NCBI RefSeq assembly: GCF_030700245.1
Contig: NZ_JAUYZI010000016.1
Coordinates: 51,320 to 115,319, forward strand
Direction: 5' to 3'
DNA from: Methylobacterium amylolyticum
GTDB taxonomy: Bacteria; Pseudomonadota; Alphaproteobacteria; Rhizobiales; Beijerinckiaceae
Length of the DNA stretch: 64,000 nt
Shown: positions 1 to 9,288 of the stretch, one piece after another
Position numbering within the stretch: the first letter of the stretch is position 1
Layout of the letters: the number at the start of each line of letters is the position of its first letter
The notes under the pieces: model-generated
The model's database searches: none
Told to the model about the DNA's origin: nothing
Seen by the model: only the letters and a program-made list of their open reading frames with translations
Made by a program: the position numbers and the translations under genes

Positions 1-345
1 AGCTCATGGTTAACGGCCGGTTAACAGGGTGGTGTCGCCGATCGCTTATTCGATCAGTGGTTGTGTGCCCCGCGAGGAGGCGGGGGTGGGATCGGCTGCC
101 CGCGACCTGCACCGCAGCAAAGGGCGACCGAGGAAAGCACTGCGACGTCCCCGATTATATCGCAATGCAACATTCAACTTCGACTCGTCCCAACGTCGCG
201 TTTGCGCTCTGCGGCGAAGTTTGGCAATCAGGGTGCGTTTCTGGGAAGGAAAGCCCCGAATCCGAGCGTCACGTCCCGCGGCCATCCCGGCCGAGCTCGG
301 CAATCACAAGCCCCAGCCAGGCAGCATAATCTCAAGGACGGTCGA
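1..345. other. Leader region upstream of hppA
   Basis: No convincing gene is seen in these bases. Two GTTAAC hexamers at 9-14 and 20-25 flank a GGCCG centre and form a near-palindrome. The frame of hppA stays open upstream to about base 61, but the residues there do not resemble a pyrophosphatase, so this is taken as 5' untranslated sequence holding the hppA promoter. Confidence 0.4.
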
Positions 346-2490
346 ATGCTTCCCTTGATTCTGATCATCGTGGGCGGGCTCTGCGCCGTCGCCTACGGCA
401 TCGTCACGATCTCAGACGTGATGAAGCGCGACGCCGGAACCCAGCGCATGCAGGAGATCGCGGGCGCGATCGCCGAGGGCGCGCAGGCCTACCTGAAGCG
501 GCAGTATCTCACGATCGGGATCGTCGGCGTCGTGCTGTTCGCGGCGCTCGCCGCCTTCCTCGGGATCAAGGTGGCGGTCGGCTTCCTGATCGGTGCGGTG
601 CTGTCGGGGGCCGCGGGCTTCATCGGCATGAACGTGTCGGTGCGCGCCAACGTCCGCACGGCGCAGGCCGCCTCGACCTCGCTCGGCGGCGGCCTCGAGG
701 TCGCGTTCAAGTCGGGCGCCGTCACCGGCATGCTGGTCGCCGGCCTCGCGCTGCTCGGCGTCGCCCTCTACTACCTCTACCTCACCCGCGGCGCCGGGCT
801 CGACCCGTCGAGCCGCGAGGTGATCGACGCCCTCGTGGCGCTCGGCTTCGGCGCCTCGCTGATCTCGATCTTCGCCCGCCTCGGCGGCGGCATCTTCACC
901 AAGGGCGCCGATGTCGGCGGCGACCTCGTCGGCAAGGTCGAGGCCGGCATTCCGGAGGACGATCCGCGCAACCCCGCCACCATCGCCGACAACGTCGGCG
1001 ACAATGTCGGCGACTGCGCCGGCATGGCCGCCGACCTGTTCGAGACCTACGCCGTGACCGTGGTCGCGACGATGGTGCTCGCCGCGATCTTCTTCTCCGG
1101 GCCGACCGGGAGCGGGCGCGAGGCGCTGGAGCCGATGATGCTCTACCCGCTGGCGATCGGCGCTGCCTGCATCATCACCTCGATCATCGGCACCTTCGCG
1201 GTCAAGCTCGGCGCGAACCAGTCGATCATGGGCGCCCTCTACAAGGGGCTGATCGCCGCCGGCGTGCTGTCGATCGGGGCCATCGCCGCGGTCAACTTCG
1301 CCCTGTTCGGCAGCTTCTCCCGGACCTTCACCACCTCGACCGGCGTGACCTTCTCCTCGGCCGGCCTGCTCGGCTGCGCGGTGATCGGGCTCGCCATCAC
1401 CGCGCTGATCGTCGTGATCACCGAGTACTACACCGGCACGAACTTCCGGCCGGTGAAGTCGATCGCCGACGCCTCGGTCACCGGCCACGGCACCAACGTC
1501 ATCCAGGGGCTGGCGATCTCGCTGGAATCGACGGCGCTGCCGGCGATCGTCATCGTGGCGGGCATCATCGCCACCTACGCGCTCGCCGGCCTGTTCGGCA
1601 TCGCCATCGCGGTCACCGCGATGCTGGCGCTCGCGGGCTTCATCGTCGCCCTCGACGCGTTCGGGCCCGTCACAGACAATGCCGGCGGCATCGCCGAGAT
1701 GGCCGGGCTGCCGAAGGACGTGCGCAGGTCGACCGACGCGCTCGACGCGGTCGGCAACACCACCAAGGCGGTCACCAAGGGCTACGCGATCGGCTCGGCC
1801 GGCCTCGGCGCGCTGGTGCTGTTCGCCGCCTACACCTCCGACCTGAACTACTTCACCGCCAACGCCACCGACACGCAGTACCGGTTCTTCAAGGGCGTGA
1901 CGGTCGATTTCTCGCTCTCGAACCCCTACGTCGTCGTCGGCCTGCTGCTCGGCGGCCTGATCCCCTACCTGTTCGGCGGCATCGCCATGACCGCGGTCGG
2001 CCGCGCGGCCGCCGCCGTGGTCGAGGAGGTCCGGCGGCAGTTCCGCGAGAAGCCCGGCATCATGGAGGGGCGCGACCGGCCCGATTACGGCCGCGCCGTC
2101 GACATGCTGACCCGCGCCGCGATCAAGGAGATGATCGTCCCCTCGCTGCTGCCGGTCCTGTCGCCGATCGTGCTGTTCTTCGTGATCCAGGCGATCGCCG
2201 GCAAGAGCCAGGCCTTCGCCACGGTCGGCGCGATGCTGCTCGGCGTCATCATCACCGGCCTGTACGTGGCGATCTCGATGACCTCGGGCGGCGGCGCCTG
2301 GGACAACGCCAAGAAGTTCATCGAGGACGGGCACCACGGCGGCAAGGGCTCGGAGGCCCACAAGGCGGCGGTGACCGGCGACACGGTCGGCGACCCCTAC
2401 AAGGACACGGCGGGCCCCGCCGTGAACCCGGCGATCAAGATCACCAACATCATCGCCCTGCTGCTGCTGGCCGTGCTCGCGCACGCCTGA
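346..2490 (+). CDS. hppA: K+-independent membrane-bound proton-translocating pyrophosphatase
   Basis: A 714-residue integral membrane enzyme that hydrolyses pyrophosphate and pumps protons across the membrane. The ATG at 346 follows AAGGACG and gives the usual hydrophobic N-terminus ([11 protein letters not shown]). The substrate site is visible as [20 protein letters not shown] followed by [20 protein letters not shown]. The loop [16 protein letters not shown] carries Lys474 and Thr477, the pair that marks the K+-independent subclass, where K+-dependent enzymes have Ala/Gly. About 16 membrane segments are apparent and the length is normal for the family. The gene stands alone, with a hairpin after its stop and a convergent neighbour. 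Confidence 0.97.
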   Translation: MLPLILIIVGGLCAVAYGIVTISDVMKRDAGTQRMQEIAGAIAEGAQAYLKRQYLTIGIVGVVLFAALAAFLGIKVAVGFLIGAVLSGAAGFIGMNVSVRANVRTAQAASTSLGGGLEVAFKSGAVTGMLVAGLALLGVALYYLYLTRGAGLDPSSREVIDALVALGFGASLISIFARLGGGIFTKGADVGGDLVGKVEAGIPEDDPRNPATIADNVGDNVGDCAGMAADLFETYAVTVVATMVLAAIFFSGPTGSGREALEPMMLYPLAIGAACIITSIIGTFAVKLGANQSIMGALYKGLIAAGVLSIGAIAAVNFALFGSFSRTFTTSTGVTFSSAGLLGCAVIGLAITALIVVITEYYTGTNFRPVKSIADASVTGHGTNVIQGLAISLESTALPAIVIVAGIIATYALAGLFGIAIAVTAMLALAGFIVALDAFGPVTDNAGGIAEMAGLPKDVRRSTDALDAVGNTTKAVTKGYAIGSAGLGALVLFAAYTSDLNYFTANATDTQYRFFKGVTVDFSLSNPYVVVGLLLGGLIPYLFGGIAMTAVGRAAAAVVEEVRRQFREKPGIMEGRDRPDYGRAVDMLTRAAIKEMIVPSLLPVLSPIVLFFVIQAIAGKSQAFATVGAMLLGVIITGLYVAISMTSGGGAWDNAKKFIEDGHHGGKGSEAHKAAVTGDTVGDPYKDTAGPAVNPAIKITNIIALLLLAVLAHA

Positions 2491-2518
2491 GGAACCGCGC
2501 CGGGTATCCGGACGGGAC

Positions 2519-2544
2519 CGCGGCCGCCCCGGTGGGCGGCCGCG
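2519..2544. terminator. Hairpin between convergent hppA and SOUL gene
   Basis: A perfect 10-bp stem (CGCGGCCGCC at 2519-2528 against GGCGGCCGCG at 2535-2544) with a 6-base loop, 29 bases after the hppA stop. There is no T-tract. Its position between convergent genes suggests a bidirectional terminator. Confidence 0.55.
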
Positions 2545-2578
2545 TGACCGGCGGCGGGGCCGGAGCGGTCCCGGGGCG

Positions 2579-3190
2579 TCACGTCCCCGGGGGCGGAAGC
2601 CGGACGGCGACCTCGTTCCGCCGCAGGAACGGCACGGAGAAGGGCGGATCGTAGCCCATGAAGACGGGCGGCCCGGCCGGCTCCCGCCCCGCCCGGGCGA
2701 GCACGTCGGCCAGGATGCGGGCCTGCTCCGCCCGCGCCTCGGGCGTCGCGCTGCCGGAGAAGCGCAGCACCGCCAGCCGCTCCGGTGGCACGCGGACCAG
2801 CCGGATTCCGGGCTCGGTCGGCTCGGGCGCCCCGGCCTCCGCGACCGCCCGCGGCAGGTAGAACCGCATCGTGCCGGCCGCGCCCTGCTCGACCGGCACC
2901 GTCATCGCGATCAGCCGGCCGCCGGTCTCGACCGGCGCCGTCATGGCGATGCGGTTCCCGCCGCGGTTCGCGCCGGTGATGTACCGGAACAGCCGTCCGA
3001 ACGCCGCGCCGTCCTGCTGGCCCCGCGCGCCCGTCTCGACCGCGGTGCGCGCCTCGTAATCCCGGATCTCCACGCCGCGATCCAGATGCTCGACCACCGC
3101 GTAGCGCGGCTGCTCGTAGGTCGCGCGGATGCCGACGACCGACAGCGCCGATTCGAGGATGGTCACGAGGTAGTAGAGGAAGGTGCTCAC
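2579..3190 (-). CDS. SOUL-family heme-binding protein
   Basis: A 203-residue SOUL/HBP-fold protein. Family features are the early block YEQPRYAVVEHLDRGVEIRDYE, the central GAAFGRLFRYITGANR and IAMTAPVE repeated as IAMTVPVE, and a C-terminal FMGYDPPFSVPFLRRNEV. The family binds tetrapyrroles in several organisms, but bacterial roles are unclear. The start is taken as GTG at 3190, giving MSTFLYYLVTILESALSVVG, a hydrophobic N-terminus that could be a membrane anchor or signal. Upstream codons in this frame have no family similarity. It is convergent with hppA and divergent from the Old Yellow Enzyme gene. Confidence 0.85.
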   Translation of the reverse strand: MSTFLYYLVTILESALSVVGIRATYEQPRYAVVEHLDRGVEIRDYEARTAVETGARGQQDGAAFGRLFRYITGANRGGNRIAMTAPVETGGRLIAMTVPVEQGAAGTMRFYLPRAVAEAGAPEPTEPGIRLVRVPPERLAVLRFSGSATPEARAEQARILADVLARAGREPAGPPVFMGYDPPFSVPFLRRNEVAVRLPPPGT

Positions 3191-3539
3191 GCGGCCGGCT
3201 TCCGAGACGGAACGTGCGGACGCAAGACTCGGTCGCCGGTGACCGTTCCGCCCGGACGCCGTCGGGCCCGGGATTCGATCGTCCGGTGGGACGGACCGTC
3301 CGCGGCGCGCTTCCCCGCCCGCGGGCGGGTCGGCGCGGTGCGCTGCCGACGCCCGCTCGCCCGCCTGCACGGCGTCGGATCGGAGCCCTGCTCCGCGCGC
3401 GGGTGACCGGGTACGGCTCCGGCGGGGTGTGCGGCCGCGCACGTGCCGACGCTGGTATTGCACCGCGCAAAGCACATTTCGCTCACCGCACGGCGCGGCT
3501 CTGCGGGCCGCCCATCCCCATCACAGCGATCGAGATCCC
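3191..3539. other. Divergent intergenic region, SOUL gene / Old Yellow Enzyme gene
   Basis: 349 bases without a supported gene between two divergent starts. It should hold both promoters, but I see no clear -35/-10 pair or operator in this very GC-rich stretch. Confidence 0.35.
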
Positions 3540-4625
3540 ATGCCGTCCCTGTTCGACCCGATCCGCGTCGGTGCCATCGAGGCCAAGAACCGGATCTTCA
3601 TGGCGCCCCTGACCCGCGGCCGCGCCGACCGCGCGCACGTGCCGACGCCGATCATGGCCCAGTACTACGCCCAGCGCGCCGGCGCCGGCCTGATCCTGAG
3701 CGAGGCCACCGGCATCAGCCAGGAGGGACTGGGCTGGCCCTACGCCCCGGGCGTCTGGTCGGACGCGCAGGTCGACGCGTGGCGGCCGGTGGTGCGGGCG
3801 GTGCACGAGGCCGGCGGCAAGATCGTCTGCCAGCTCTGGCACATGGGCCGGATGGTCCACCCCGACTTCCTCGGCGGCGAGAAGCCCGTCTCGTCCTCCA
3901 CCCACGCGGCGCCCGACGCGGCCCACACCTACGCGGGCAAGAAGCCCTACGGCGCGCCCCGCGCCCTGGCGATCGACGAGATCCCGCGGATCCTCTCCGA
4001 CTACGAGCGGGCGACCGCCAACGCGCTGGCCGCGGGCTTCGACGGCGTCCAGATCCACGCCGCGAACGGCTACCTGATCGACCAGTTCCTGCGCGACACC
4101 CCGAACGACCGGACCGACGCCTACGGCGGCCCGATCGCGAACCGCGTCCGCCTGCTGCGCGAGGTCGCCGAGGCGGTCGCCGGGGTCGCGGGTCCGGAGC
4201 GCACCGGCGTGCGGCTGTCGCCGAACGGCGCGATCCAGGGCACCAACGACTCGGACCCCGAGCCGCTTTTCGTGGCCGCGGCCGAGGCGCTGGCCGGGAT
4301 CGGCATCGCCTTCCTGGAGATGCGCGAGCCGGGGCCGGAGGGCACCTTCGGCAAGGCCGACCACCCGCCGATCGCTCCGGCGATGCGCCGCGTCTTCGGC
4401 GGGCCGATGATCCTCAACGCCGATTACGACGCGGCGAGCGGCCAGCGGGTGCTGGACGCGGGCGAGGCCGACGCGATCGCCTTCGGGCGCACCTTCCTCG
4501 CCAACCCGGACCTGCCGGAGCGCTTCGCCAAGGGCGCGCCCCTCAACCAGGACGATGCGCGGACGTGGTACAGCCAGGGGCCGGAGGGCTACATCGACTA
4601 TCCGACCCTGGCGCAGGCCGCCTGA
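3540..4625 (+). CDS. nemA: Alkene reductase of the Old Yellow Enzyme family (N-ethylmaleimide reductase-like)
   Basis: A 361-residue FMN-dependent TIM-barrel oxidoreductase that reduces activated C=C bonds or nitro groups using NAD(P)H. Diagnostic blocks are IEAKNRIFMAPLTRGRAD near the N-terminus, GKIVCQLWHMGRM, the His-X-X-Asn substrate pair in GFDGVQIHAANGYLIDQFL, and the C-terminal FMN-phosphate loop DAIAFGRTFLANPDLPERF. The start at 3540 gives MPSLFDPIRVG, the usual N-terminus, although the ribosome-binding site is weak. Upstream in-frame codons do not match the family. The gene name marks the closest family, not a proven substrate. Confidence 0.9.
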   Translation: MPSLFDPIRVGAIEAKNRIFMAPLTRGRADRAHVPTPIMAQYYAQRAGAGLILSEATGISQEGLGWPYAPGVWSDAQVDAWRPVVRAVHEAGGKIVCQLWHMGRMVHPDFLGGEKPVSSSTHAAPDAAHTYAGKKPYGAPRALAIDEIPRILSDYERATANALAAGFDGVQIHAANGYLIDQFLRDTPNDRTDAYGGPIANRVRLLREVAEAVAGVAGPERTGVRLSPNGAIQGTNDSDPEPLFVAAAEALAGIGIAFLEMREPGPEGTFGKADHPPIAPAMRRVFGGPMILNADYDAASGQRVLDAGEADAIAFGRTFLANPDLPERFAKGAPLNQDDARTWYSQGPEGYIDYPTLAQAA

Positions 4626-4744
4626 TACCCGCCGCGGCGGCGCGGGCCCGGGACGGATCGCGCCGCCTGCTGACACGGTCGGCATGCCTGTTCACGCCGA
4701 TACCTGTGCAGGACGGGATCCCGCGCCTATCTGAGGCCGGGACC

Positions 4745-6658
4745 ATGGATCAACCGAAACCCGACGCGCTCGCGGCTTCCGACCCCCCCGACAGCCGCTG
4801 GTGCGCCGCGGACCGGATCGCGGAACTGCGCGACCTCTCGATCCTCGATTCCGAGCCCGAGGCGCCCTACGACGACCTGATCCGGATCGCGGCCCATGTC
4901 TGCCGCGCGCCGGTGGCGCTCGTCAGCTTCGTCGATGCCGAGCGGCAATGGTTCAAGGCCGAGCTGGGCCTCGGCATCCGCGAGACCCCGCTCGACTGCT
5001 CGGTCTGCGCCCATGCCATCGAGGCCGGGGACGCCCTGGTGATCCCGGATCTGACCGCCGACCCGCGGACCGCCGCCAATCCGCTGGTGACCGGCCCGGA
5101 GCAGTTCCGCTTCTACGCCGGCGTAGCGATCCGCGGTGCGGGCGGCGTCCCCCTCGGGGCGCTGTGCGTCCTCGACCGGGTCCCCCGGCCCGAAGGCCTC
5201 GACACCGCCCAGACCGCGACGCTCGCCGCCCTCGCCCGCCAGGTCTCGACGCTGCTGGAGCAGCGCCGGACGCTGGCGCGGGTGGCCGCCCGCGAGGCCG
5301 AACTCGCCGCGAGCGAGCGCCGCTTCCGGGTGATGACCGCGGCGATGCCGCAGATGGTCTGGACTACCCTGCCGGACGGGTTCCACGACTACTACAACGA
5401 CCGCTGGTACGAGTTCACCGGCGTGCCCTACGGCTCCACCGACGGCGTGGGCTGGAACGGGGTGTTCCACCCCGAGGACCAGGAGCGGGCCTGGGCGCGC
5501 TGGCGCCGCTCGCTCGCCACCGGCGAGCCCTACGAGATCGAGTACCGGCTGCGCCACCACAGCGGCGCCTATCGCTGGACGCTCGGCCGCGCCATGCCGA
5601 TCCGCGACGCGGACGGGCGCATCGAGCGCTGGTTCGGCACCTGCACCGACATCGACGACCTGAAGCGCGCCGAGGCCGAGGCGCGCCAGCTCGCGGCGAT
5701 CGTCGAGACCTCGAAGGACTTCATCGGGCTCTGCACCGAGGACGGGCGCATCACCCACCTCAACGAGGCCGCCCTGGCGCTGGTCGGGCTGCCCGACCTC
5801 GCGGCGGCGCGGGCGCGGACGATCCCCGACTTCTTCACCCCCGAGAGCCGGATCGCCCTGGCGGAGACGGTGATGCCGGCGGTGCGCGGCTCGGGCTGGT
5901 GGGAGGGGGAACTCGCCTTCCGGCACTTCGCCACCGGCGCGGCGATCCCCGTCCTCTACAACATCTTCCCCGTGCGCGACGCGGCCGGGACGGTGGCCGG
6001 CTACGCCACGGTGACCCGCGACCTGCGCGAGGCCAAGCGCGCCGAGGAGGCCCGCGACCTGCTGATCCGGGAATTGTCCCACCGGATCAAGAACATCTTC
6101 GCGGTGGTGGGCGGCCTGGCCGCGCTCACCGCCCGCGGGGACCCGGCGGCCAAGCCCTTCGCCGACGCGTTCCGCCAGCGCCTCGGCGCCCTGGCCCGGG
6201 CGCACGAGTACGTCCGCCCGCACTCCCCCGACAGCGCCCCCGCGGTCGCCGGCCAGACGGTGCTCGGTCTGATGCGCCTGATCATGGCGGCCTACGAGGA
6301 GGGCGGCCGCGCCCGCGTGGCGATCGCGGGCGACGACGCGCCGATCGGTGAGCGCACCGCGACCGCACTTGCGCTCATCATGCATGAGCAGGCCACGAAC
6401 GCCATGAAATACGGCGGCCTCTCCCGCGAGGACGGCGGCGTGTCGCTGACCGGCCATCGGGAGGACGGGCGCTACACCCTGGTCTGGGCCGAGTCCGGCG
6501 GTCCCCCCGTCGCAGCGCCCCCCTCGCGAAAGGGGTTCGGCACGGTGCTGGCCGAGCGCAGCGTCGCGGGGCAGCTCGACGGGGTGCTGGAGCGCGACTG
6601 GGCGCCGGCCGGCCTCGTGATGCGGCTCGCGGTGCCGGTCGAGAACCTGCGCTTCTGA
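4745..6658 (+). CDS. HWE-family sensor histidine kinase (GAF-PAS-PAS-HWE)
   Basis: A 637-residue cytoplasmic sensor kinase with no membrane segments. Domains in order: GAF (about residues 35-170), PAS with PAC (190-310), a second PAS/PAC (315-435), then the kinase core. The phosphoacceptor is His446 in LIRELSHRIKNIFAVV. The N-box reads LIMHEQATNAMKYGGLS and a later WAESGGPP supplies the W-x-E of the HWE group, which is common in alphaproteobacteria. There is no receiver domain in the protein and no response regulator beside it. It is followed two bases later by a HAD hydrolase gene. Signal unknown; GAF and PAS suggest redox, light or a small ligand. Confidence 0.9.
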   Translation: MDQPKPDALAASDPPDSRWCAADRIAELRDLSILDSEPEAPYDDLIRIAAHVCRAPVALVSFVDAERQWFKAELGLGIRETPLDCSVCAHAIEAGDALVIPDLTADPRTAANPLVTGPEQFRFYAGVAIRGAGGVPLGALCVLDRVPRPEGLDTAQTATLAALARQVSTLLEQRRTLARVAAREAELAASERRFRVMTAAMPQMVWTTLPDGFHDYYNDRWYEFTGVPYGSTDGVGWNGVFHPEDQERAWARWRRSLATGEPYEIEYRLRHHSGAYRWTLGRAMPIRDADGRIERWFGTCTDIDDLKRAEAEARQLAAIVETSKDFIGLCTEDGRITHLNEAALALVGLPDLAAARARTIPDFFTPESRIALAETVMPAVRGSGWWEGELAFRHFATGAAIPVLYNIFPVRDAAGTVAGYATVTRDLREAKRAEEARDLLIRELSHRIKNIFAVVGGLAALTARGDPAAKPFADAFRQRLGALARAHEYVRPHSPDSAPAVAGQTVLGLMRLIMAAYEEGGRARVAIAGDDAPIGERTATALALIMHEQATNAMKYGGLSREDGGVSLTGHREDGRYTLVWAESGGPPVAAPPSRKGFGTVLAERSVAGQLDGVLERDWAPAGLVMRLAVPVENLRF

Positions 6659-6660
6659 GG

Positions 6661-7293
6661 GTGGACCACCACCCCCTCGTCGTCCTCGACTTCGACGGGA
6701 CGCTCGCCGACAGCTTCGGCTGGTTCCGCTCCGTGCTGAACGGTGTGGCCGACCGCTACCGGTTCCGCCGGGTCGAGGCGCACGAGGTCGAGGCGTTGCG
6801 CGGCCAGGGCGCCCGCGAGATCGTGCGGCATCTCGGCATCCCGCGCTGGAAGCTGCCGCTGATCGCCCGGCACATGCACCGGCTCGCCGCCCGGGACGCG
6901 GCGGGCCTCGCGCTGTTTCCCGGGATCGAGGCGATGCTGGCCGCCCTCGCCGAGGCGGGCGTGCCGCTCGCGGTGCTCTCCTCCAACCGGGAGGACACGG
7001 TCCGGCGGGTGCTCGGCCCGGGCAACGCCGACCGGATCGGCCACTACGCCTGCGGCGCATCGGTCTTCGGCAAGGCGCGGCGGCTGCGCCGGCTGCTCGC
7101 GCGGACCGGCACGGCGCCGGAGCGGGTACTGTGTGTCGGCGACGAGATCCGCGACCTCGAGGCGGCGCGGTCCGTCGGCTGCGCCTTCGGCGCGGTCGTC
7201 TGGGGCTACACCCGGGCCGAGGCGCTGGCGGCGCAGGCCCCGGACCACCTGTTCGCCGAGCCCGCCGAGATCGCCGCGGCGGTGCTGGCCTGA
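6661..7293 (+). CDS. HAD-superfamily hydrolase, phosphoglycolate phosphatase-like
   Basis: A 210-residue HAD-IA phosphatase. Motif I is VLDFDGTLAD (nucleophile Asp10, Asp12), motif II lies in LAVLSSNRED, motif III is around FGKARRLRRLL, and motif IV is CVGDEIRDLEAA. A helical cap sits between motifs I and II. The start is GTG at 6661, two bases after the sensor-kinase stop, so translation is probably coupled. The substrate is not determined; such proteins are often annotated as phosphoglycolate phosphatases. It is convergent with bamE, 63 bases away. Confidence 0.85.
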   Translation: MDHHPLVVLDFDGTLADSFGWFRSVLNGVADRYRFRRVEAHEVEALRGQGAREIVRHLGIPRWKLPLIARHMHRLAARDAAGLALFPGIEAMLAALAEAGVPLAVLSSNREDTVRRVLGPGNADRIGHYACGASVFGKARRLRRLLARTGTAPERVLCVGDEIRDLEAARSVGCAFGAVVWGYTRAEALAAQAPDHLFAEPAEIAAAVLA

Positions 7294-7356
7294 CCGAAAT
7301 CGGGGTTCGGGAGGGCGAGCCCTCCCGCAGGGGCGGCGCCCCCGGGGCGCGACCGG

Positions 7357-7854
7357 CTACTGGCCGCGGTTGGCGCCCGGCACCACGCTCATGCCCGAGC
7401 CCGAGCCGAACGGCTCGTACTTGGTCAGGCCGCGGAAGAGCTGGCTGAGGAAGGCCCGGTCCGCGCCGCTCGTCGGCGTCGTGCGCTCGATGAAGTCGAA
7501 CACCCGGCCGTCCTGGAGGCCGTAGAGGGCCACGCGCTCCACCTTGAAGGCGGGGGTGAAGTACACCGCCGTCACCTTCTGGTCCTCGACCTGCTCGCCG
7601 AGGAACATCACCGTGCGGCGGGTGTTCTGCGAGATGTAGTACCAGGACTTGTTGCCGACCGTGGAGACGGTCGAGGGCGTGCCGAGGATCTGGAGCACCT
7701 GCTCCGGGCTCATGCCGGGCTTCACGGTGGCGAGCGCCGCCGGATCGACCTGGTAGCCGTGGCGCAGCTCCTCGCCGATGCAGCCGGAGAGTCCGGCCCC
7801 GACGAGGCCGACGAGGGCGAGGCGCGCGAGTGACGAGACGAGACGGCGCCGCAT
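7357..7854 (-). CDS. bamE: Outer membrane protein assembly factor BamE (SmpA/OmlA lipoprotein)
   Basis: A 165-residue lipoprotein. It has a signal peptide with lipobox LSGC (Cys25), then the SmpA/OmlA fold: LATVKPGMSPEQVLQILGTPS, SWYYISQNTRRTVMF and VTAVYFTPAFKVERV. BamE is a peripheral subunit of the BAM complex that inserts beta-barrel proteins in the outer membrane. The C-terminus after about residue 115 extends with a Ser/Gly-rich tail. It is divergent from the cytochrome bc1 chaperone gene, as is usual in alphaproteobacteria. Confidence 0.92.
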   Translation of the reverse strand: MRRRLVSSLARLALVGLVGAGLSGCIGEELRHGYQVDPAALATVKPGMSPEQVLQILGTPSTVSTVGNKSWYYISQNTRRTVMFLGEQVEDQKVTAVYFTPAFKVERVALYGLQDGRVFDFIERTTPTSGADRAFLSQLFRGLTKYEPFGSGSGMSVVPGANRGQ

Positions 7855-7938
7855 CGGGCCCCCACAGATCCTGTTGACGTGCAGCGCGCCGGCCGGCCGG
7901 CACGAGGCGCGGCGGCGCTTGCGCCCTGGGCGTGGGTT

Positions 7939-7967
7939 GGCCTACCGCGGGGATATGGCTTTGACAA
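7939..7967 (-). promoter_or_regulatory. Candidate bamE promoter, with a TTGACA box for the opposite strand
   Basis: Reading the reverse strand, TTGTCA (7967-7962), 17 bases, then TAGGCC (7944-7939) lies about 85 bases before the bamE start. On the forward strand the overlapping TTGACA at 7961-7966 is a perfect -35 box for the gene at 8041, but no AT-rich -10 follows at the right distance. A sequence-only suggestion. Confidence 0.3.
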
Positions 7968-8040
7968 GGCAAGCTTGGCCACAGTCCCGAGCCCCGTGGC
8001 CGGGGCCCGGGCCGGTCCCTGCACGCTCGGGAGAGCATAG

Positions 8041-8637
8041 ATGATCGCCGGCCTGTTCCGGCGCGGCGGCGACCGTCGGCGCATCGTCGCGGCGCTGCAC
8101 GCCGCGGTGAGCGCGTCGGCGCGCCGGCCCGGCCTCTACACCGGCCTCGGGGTGCCGGACACCGTCGAGGGCCGGTTCGAGGCCCTGTGCCTGCACGCGA
8201 TCCTGCTGCTGCGCCGCCTGGACCGGCTGCCGCCCCCGGCCGCCGACATCGCCCAGGATCTGGTGGATTCGGTGTTCGCGCAGCTCGACGCGTCCCTGCG
8301 CGAACTCGGCGTCGGGGACCTCGGGGTCGGCAAGCGGATGAAGAAGCTCGGCGCCGCCTTCTACGGCCGGGCCGCCGGCTACGACGCCGCGCTCGCCGCG
8401 GCCGACGACGCGGCTCTGGCCGCCGCGCTGGCGCGCAACGTCCTCGGCGGCGCCCCGGACGGCGACGCCGCGGCGCTGGCCGCCTACGTCCGGGCGGCCG
8501 ACGCGGCGCTGGCCGGCGCCGACCTCGACGCCCTGCTCGCGCGCGGGGACGGGGGGGACGGGGGCGAGCAGGGCCTGCCCCTTCCGGAGCCGGACGCCTT
8601 CGCCCGCACCTCGATCGCCCCGGGAGAGCCCGCATGA
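8041..8637 (+). CDS. Ubiquinol-cytochrome c chaperone family protein (CBP3-like)
   Basis: A 198-residue protein of the family related to mitochondrial CBP3/UQCC1, which helps assemble the cytochrome bc1 complex. The matching region runs from RPGLYTGLGVPDTVEGRFE through LHAILLLRRL and AQDLVDSVFAQLDASLRELGVGDLGVGKRMKKLGAAFYGRA. The C-terminal third is alanine-rich and less conserved. Its stop overlaps the next start (ATGA at 8634-8637), so it is translationally coupled to the YceD protein. The ATG at 8041 follows GGGAGAGC. Confidence 0.88.
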   Translation: MIAGLFRRGGDRRRIVAALHAAVSASARRPGLYTGLGVPDTVEGRFEALCLHAILLLRRLDRLPPPAADIAQDLVDSVFAQLDASLRELGVGDLGVGKRMKKLGAAFYGRAAGYDAALAAADDAALAAALARNVLGGAPDGDAAALAAYVRAADAALAGADLDALLARGDGGDGGEQGLPLPEPDAFARTSIAPGEPA

Positions 8638-9137
8638 GCCAGGATTCCGGACCGCTCACGCGCTGGGTCAACGTCGAGCGCCTGCCGCCGGGGCGGGGCG
8701 CCGTCACCGTCGAGGCGAGCCCCGCCGAGTGCGAGGCCCTGGCCCGGGACTTCGGCATCCCGGGGATCCGCGACCTCGTCGGGCGGTTCGACCTGTCCGG
8801 CCAGACCAGCCGGCTCGCCGTGACCGGACGCGTCGAGGCCCGCGTCACGCAGGTCTGCACCGTGAGCCTGGAGCCGTTCGAGGCGCCGGTGCGCGAGCCG
8901 GTGGACGTGGTGTTCACCGACACCGACCGCCTCGCGGGGACCGACGCGGAGGACGCCGAGGTTCCCGATCCGATCGTGGGCGGGCGGATCGATTTCGGCG
9001 CGCTCACCGCCGAGTTCCTGGCGCTCGGCCTCGATCCCTACCCGCGCAAGCCCGGCGTCGCGTTCGAGCCGGTGGAGGCCGGCGCCGAGCCGAGCCCGTT
9101 CGACGCCCTGCGCCGCCTGCGCGACGGGCCGGGCTGA
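8634..9137 (+). CDS. YceD / DUF177 family protein
   Basis: A 167-residue DUF177 protein. The core is [23 protein letters not shown] with the family Cys, then an acidic linker and the C-terminal [24 protein letters not shown]. In many bacteria this family precedes rpmF and plsX and has been linked to 23S rRNA metabolism. Here no rpmF is seen and plsX follows 151 bases later. The start ATG at 8634 overlaps the preceding stop. Confidence 0.9.
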   Translation: MSQDSGPLTRWVNVERLPPGRGAVTVEASPAECEALARDFGIPGIRDLVGRFDLSGQTSRLAVTGRVEARVTQVCTVSLEPFEAPVREPVDVVFTDTDRLAGTDAEDAEVPDPIVGGRIDFGALTAEFLALGLDPYPRKPGVAFEPVEAGAEPSPFDALRRLRDGPG

Positions 9138-9288
9138 CCCGGAGTCCGGGCCGCGGGGCGCGACCCCCCGTGCAACCCGGGGAGCCCGATTTCGTTTGCC
9201 CGCAGGCCCGGTATCGCTATGGTCCGCGCCGCCCGGCCGTTTCCCGGCCGGTCTCCTTCCCGCCGAGGCCGCGATCCCCGAATCGACC

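Noticed and set aside
412..2484. A 690-codon open frame opposite hppA
   Set aside because: Antisense shadow: in very GC-rich DNA the complementary strand stays open. The residues are Asp/Gly/Arg/His-rich without any fold, and hppA is unmistakable.
3443..6658. A 1071-codon frame that would extend the HWE kinase over the Old Yellow Enzyme gene
   Set aside because: The first 430 residues are Arg/Pro-rich shadow sequence; the kinase begins cleanly at ATG 4745.
4727..9007. A 1426-codon reverse-strand frame
   Set aside because: Shadow of several well-supported genes on both strands; composition is low-complexity Arg/Pro/Gly.
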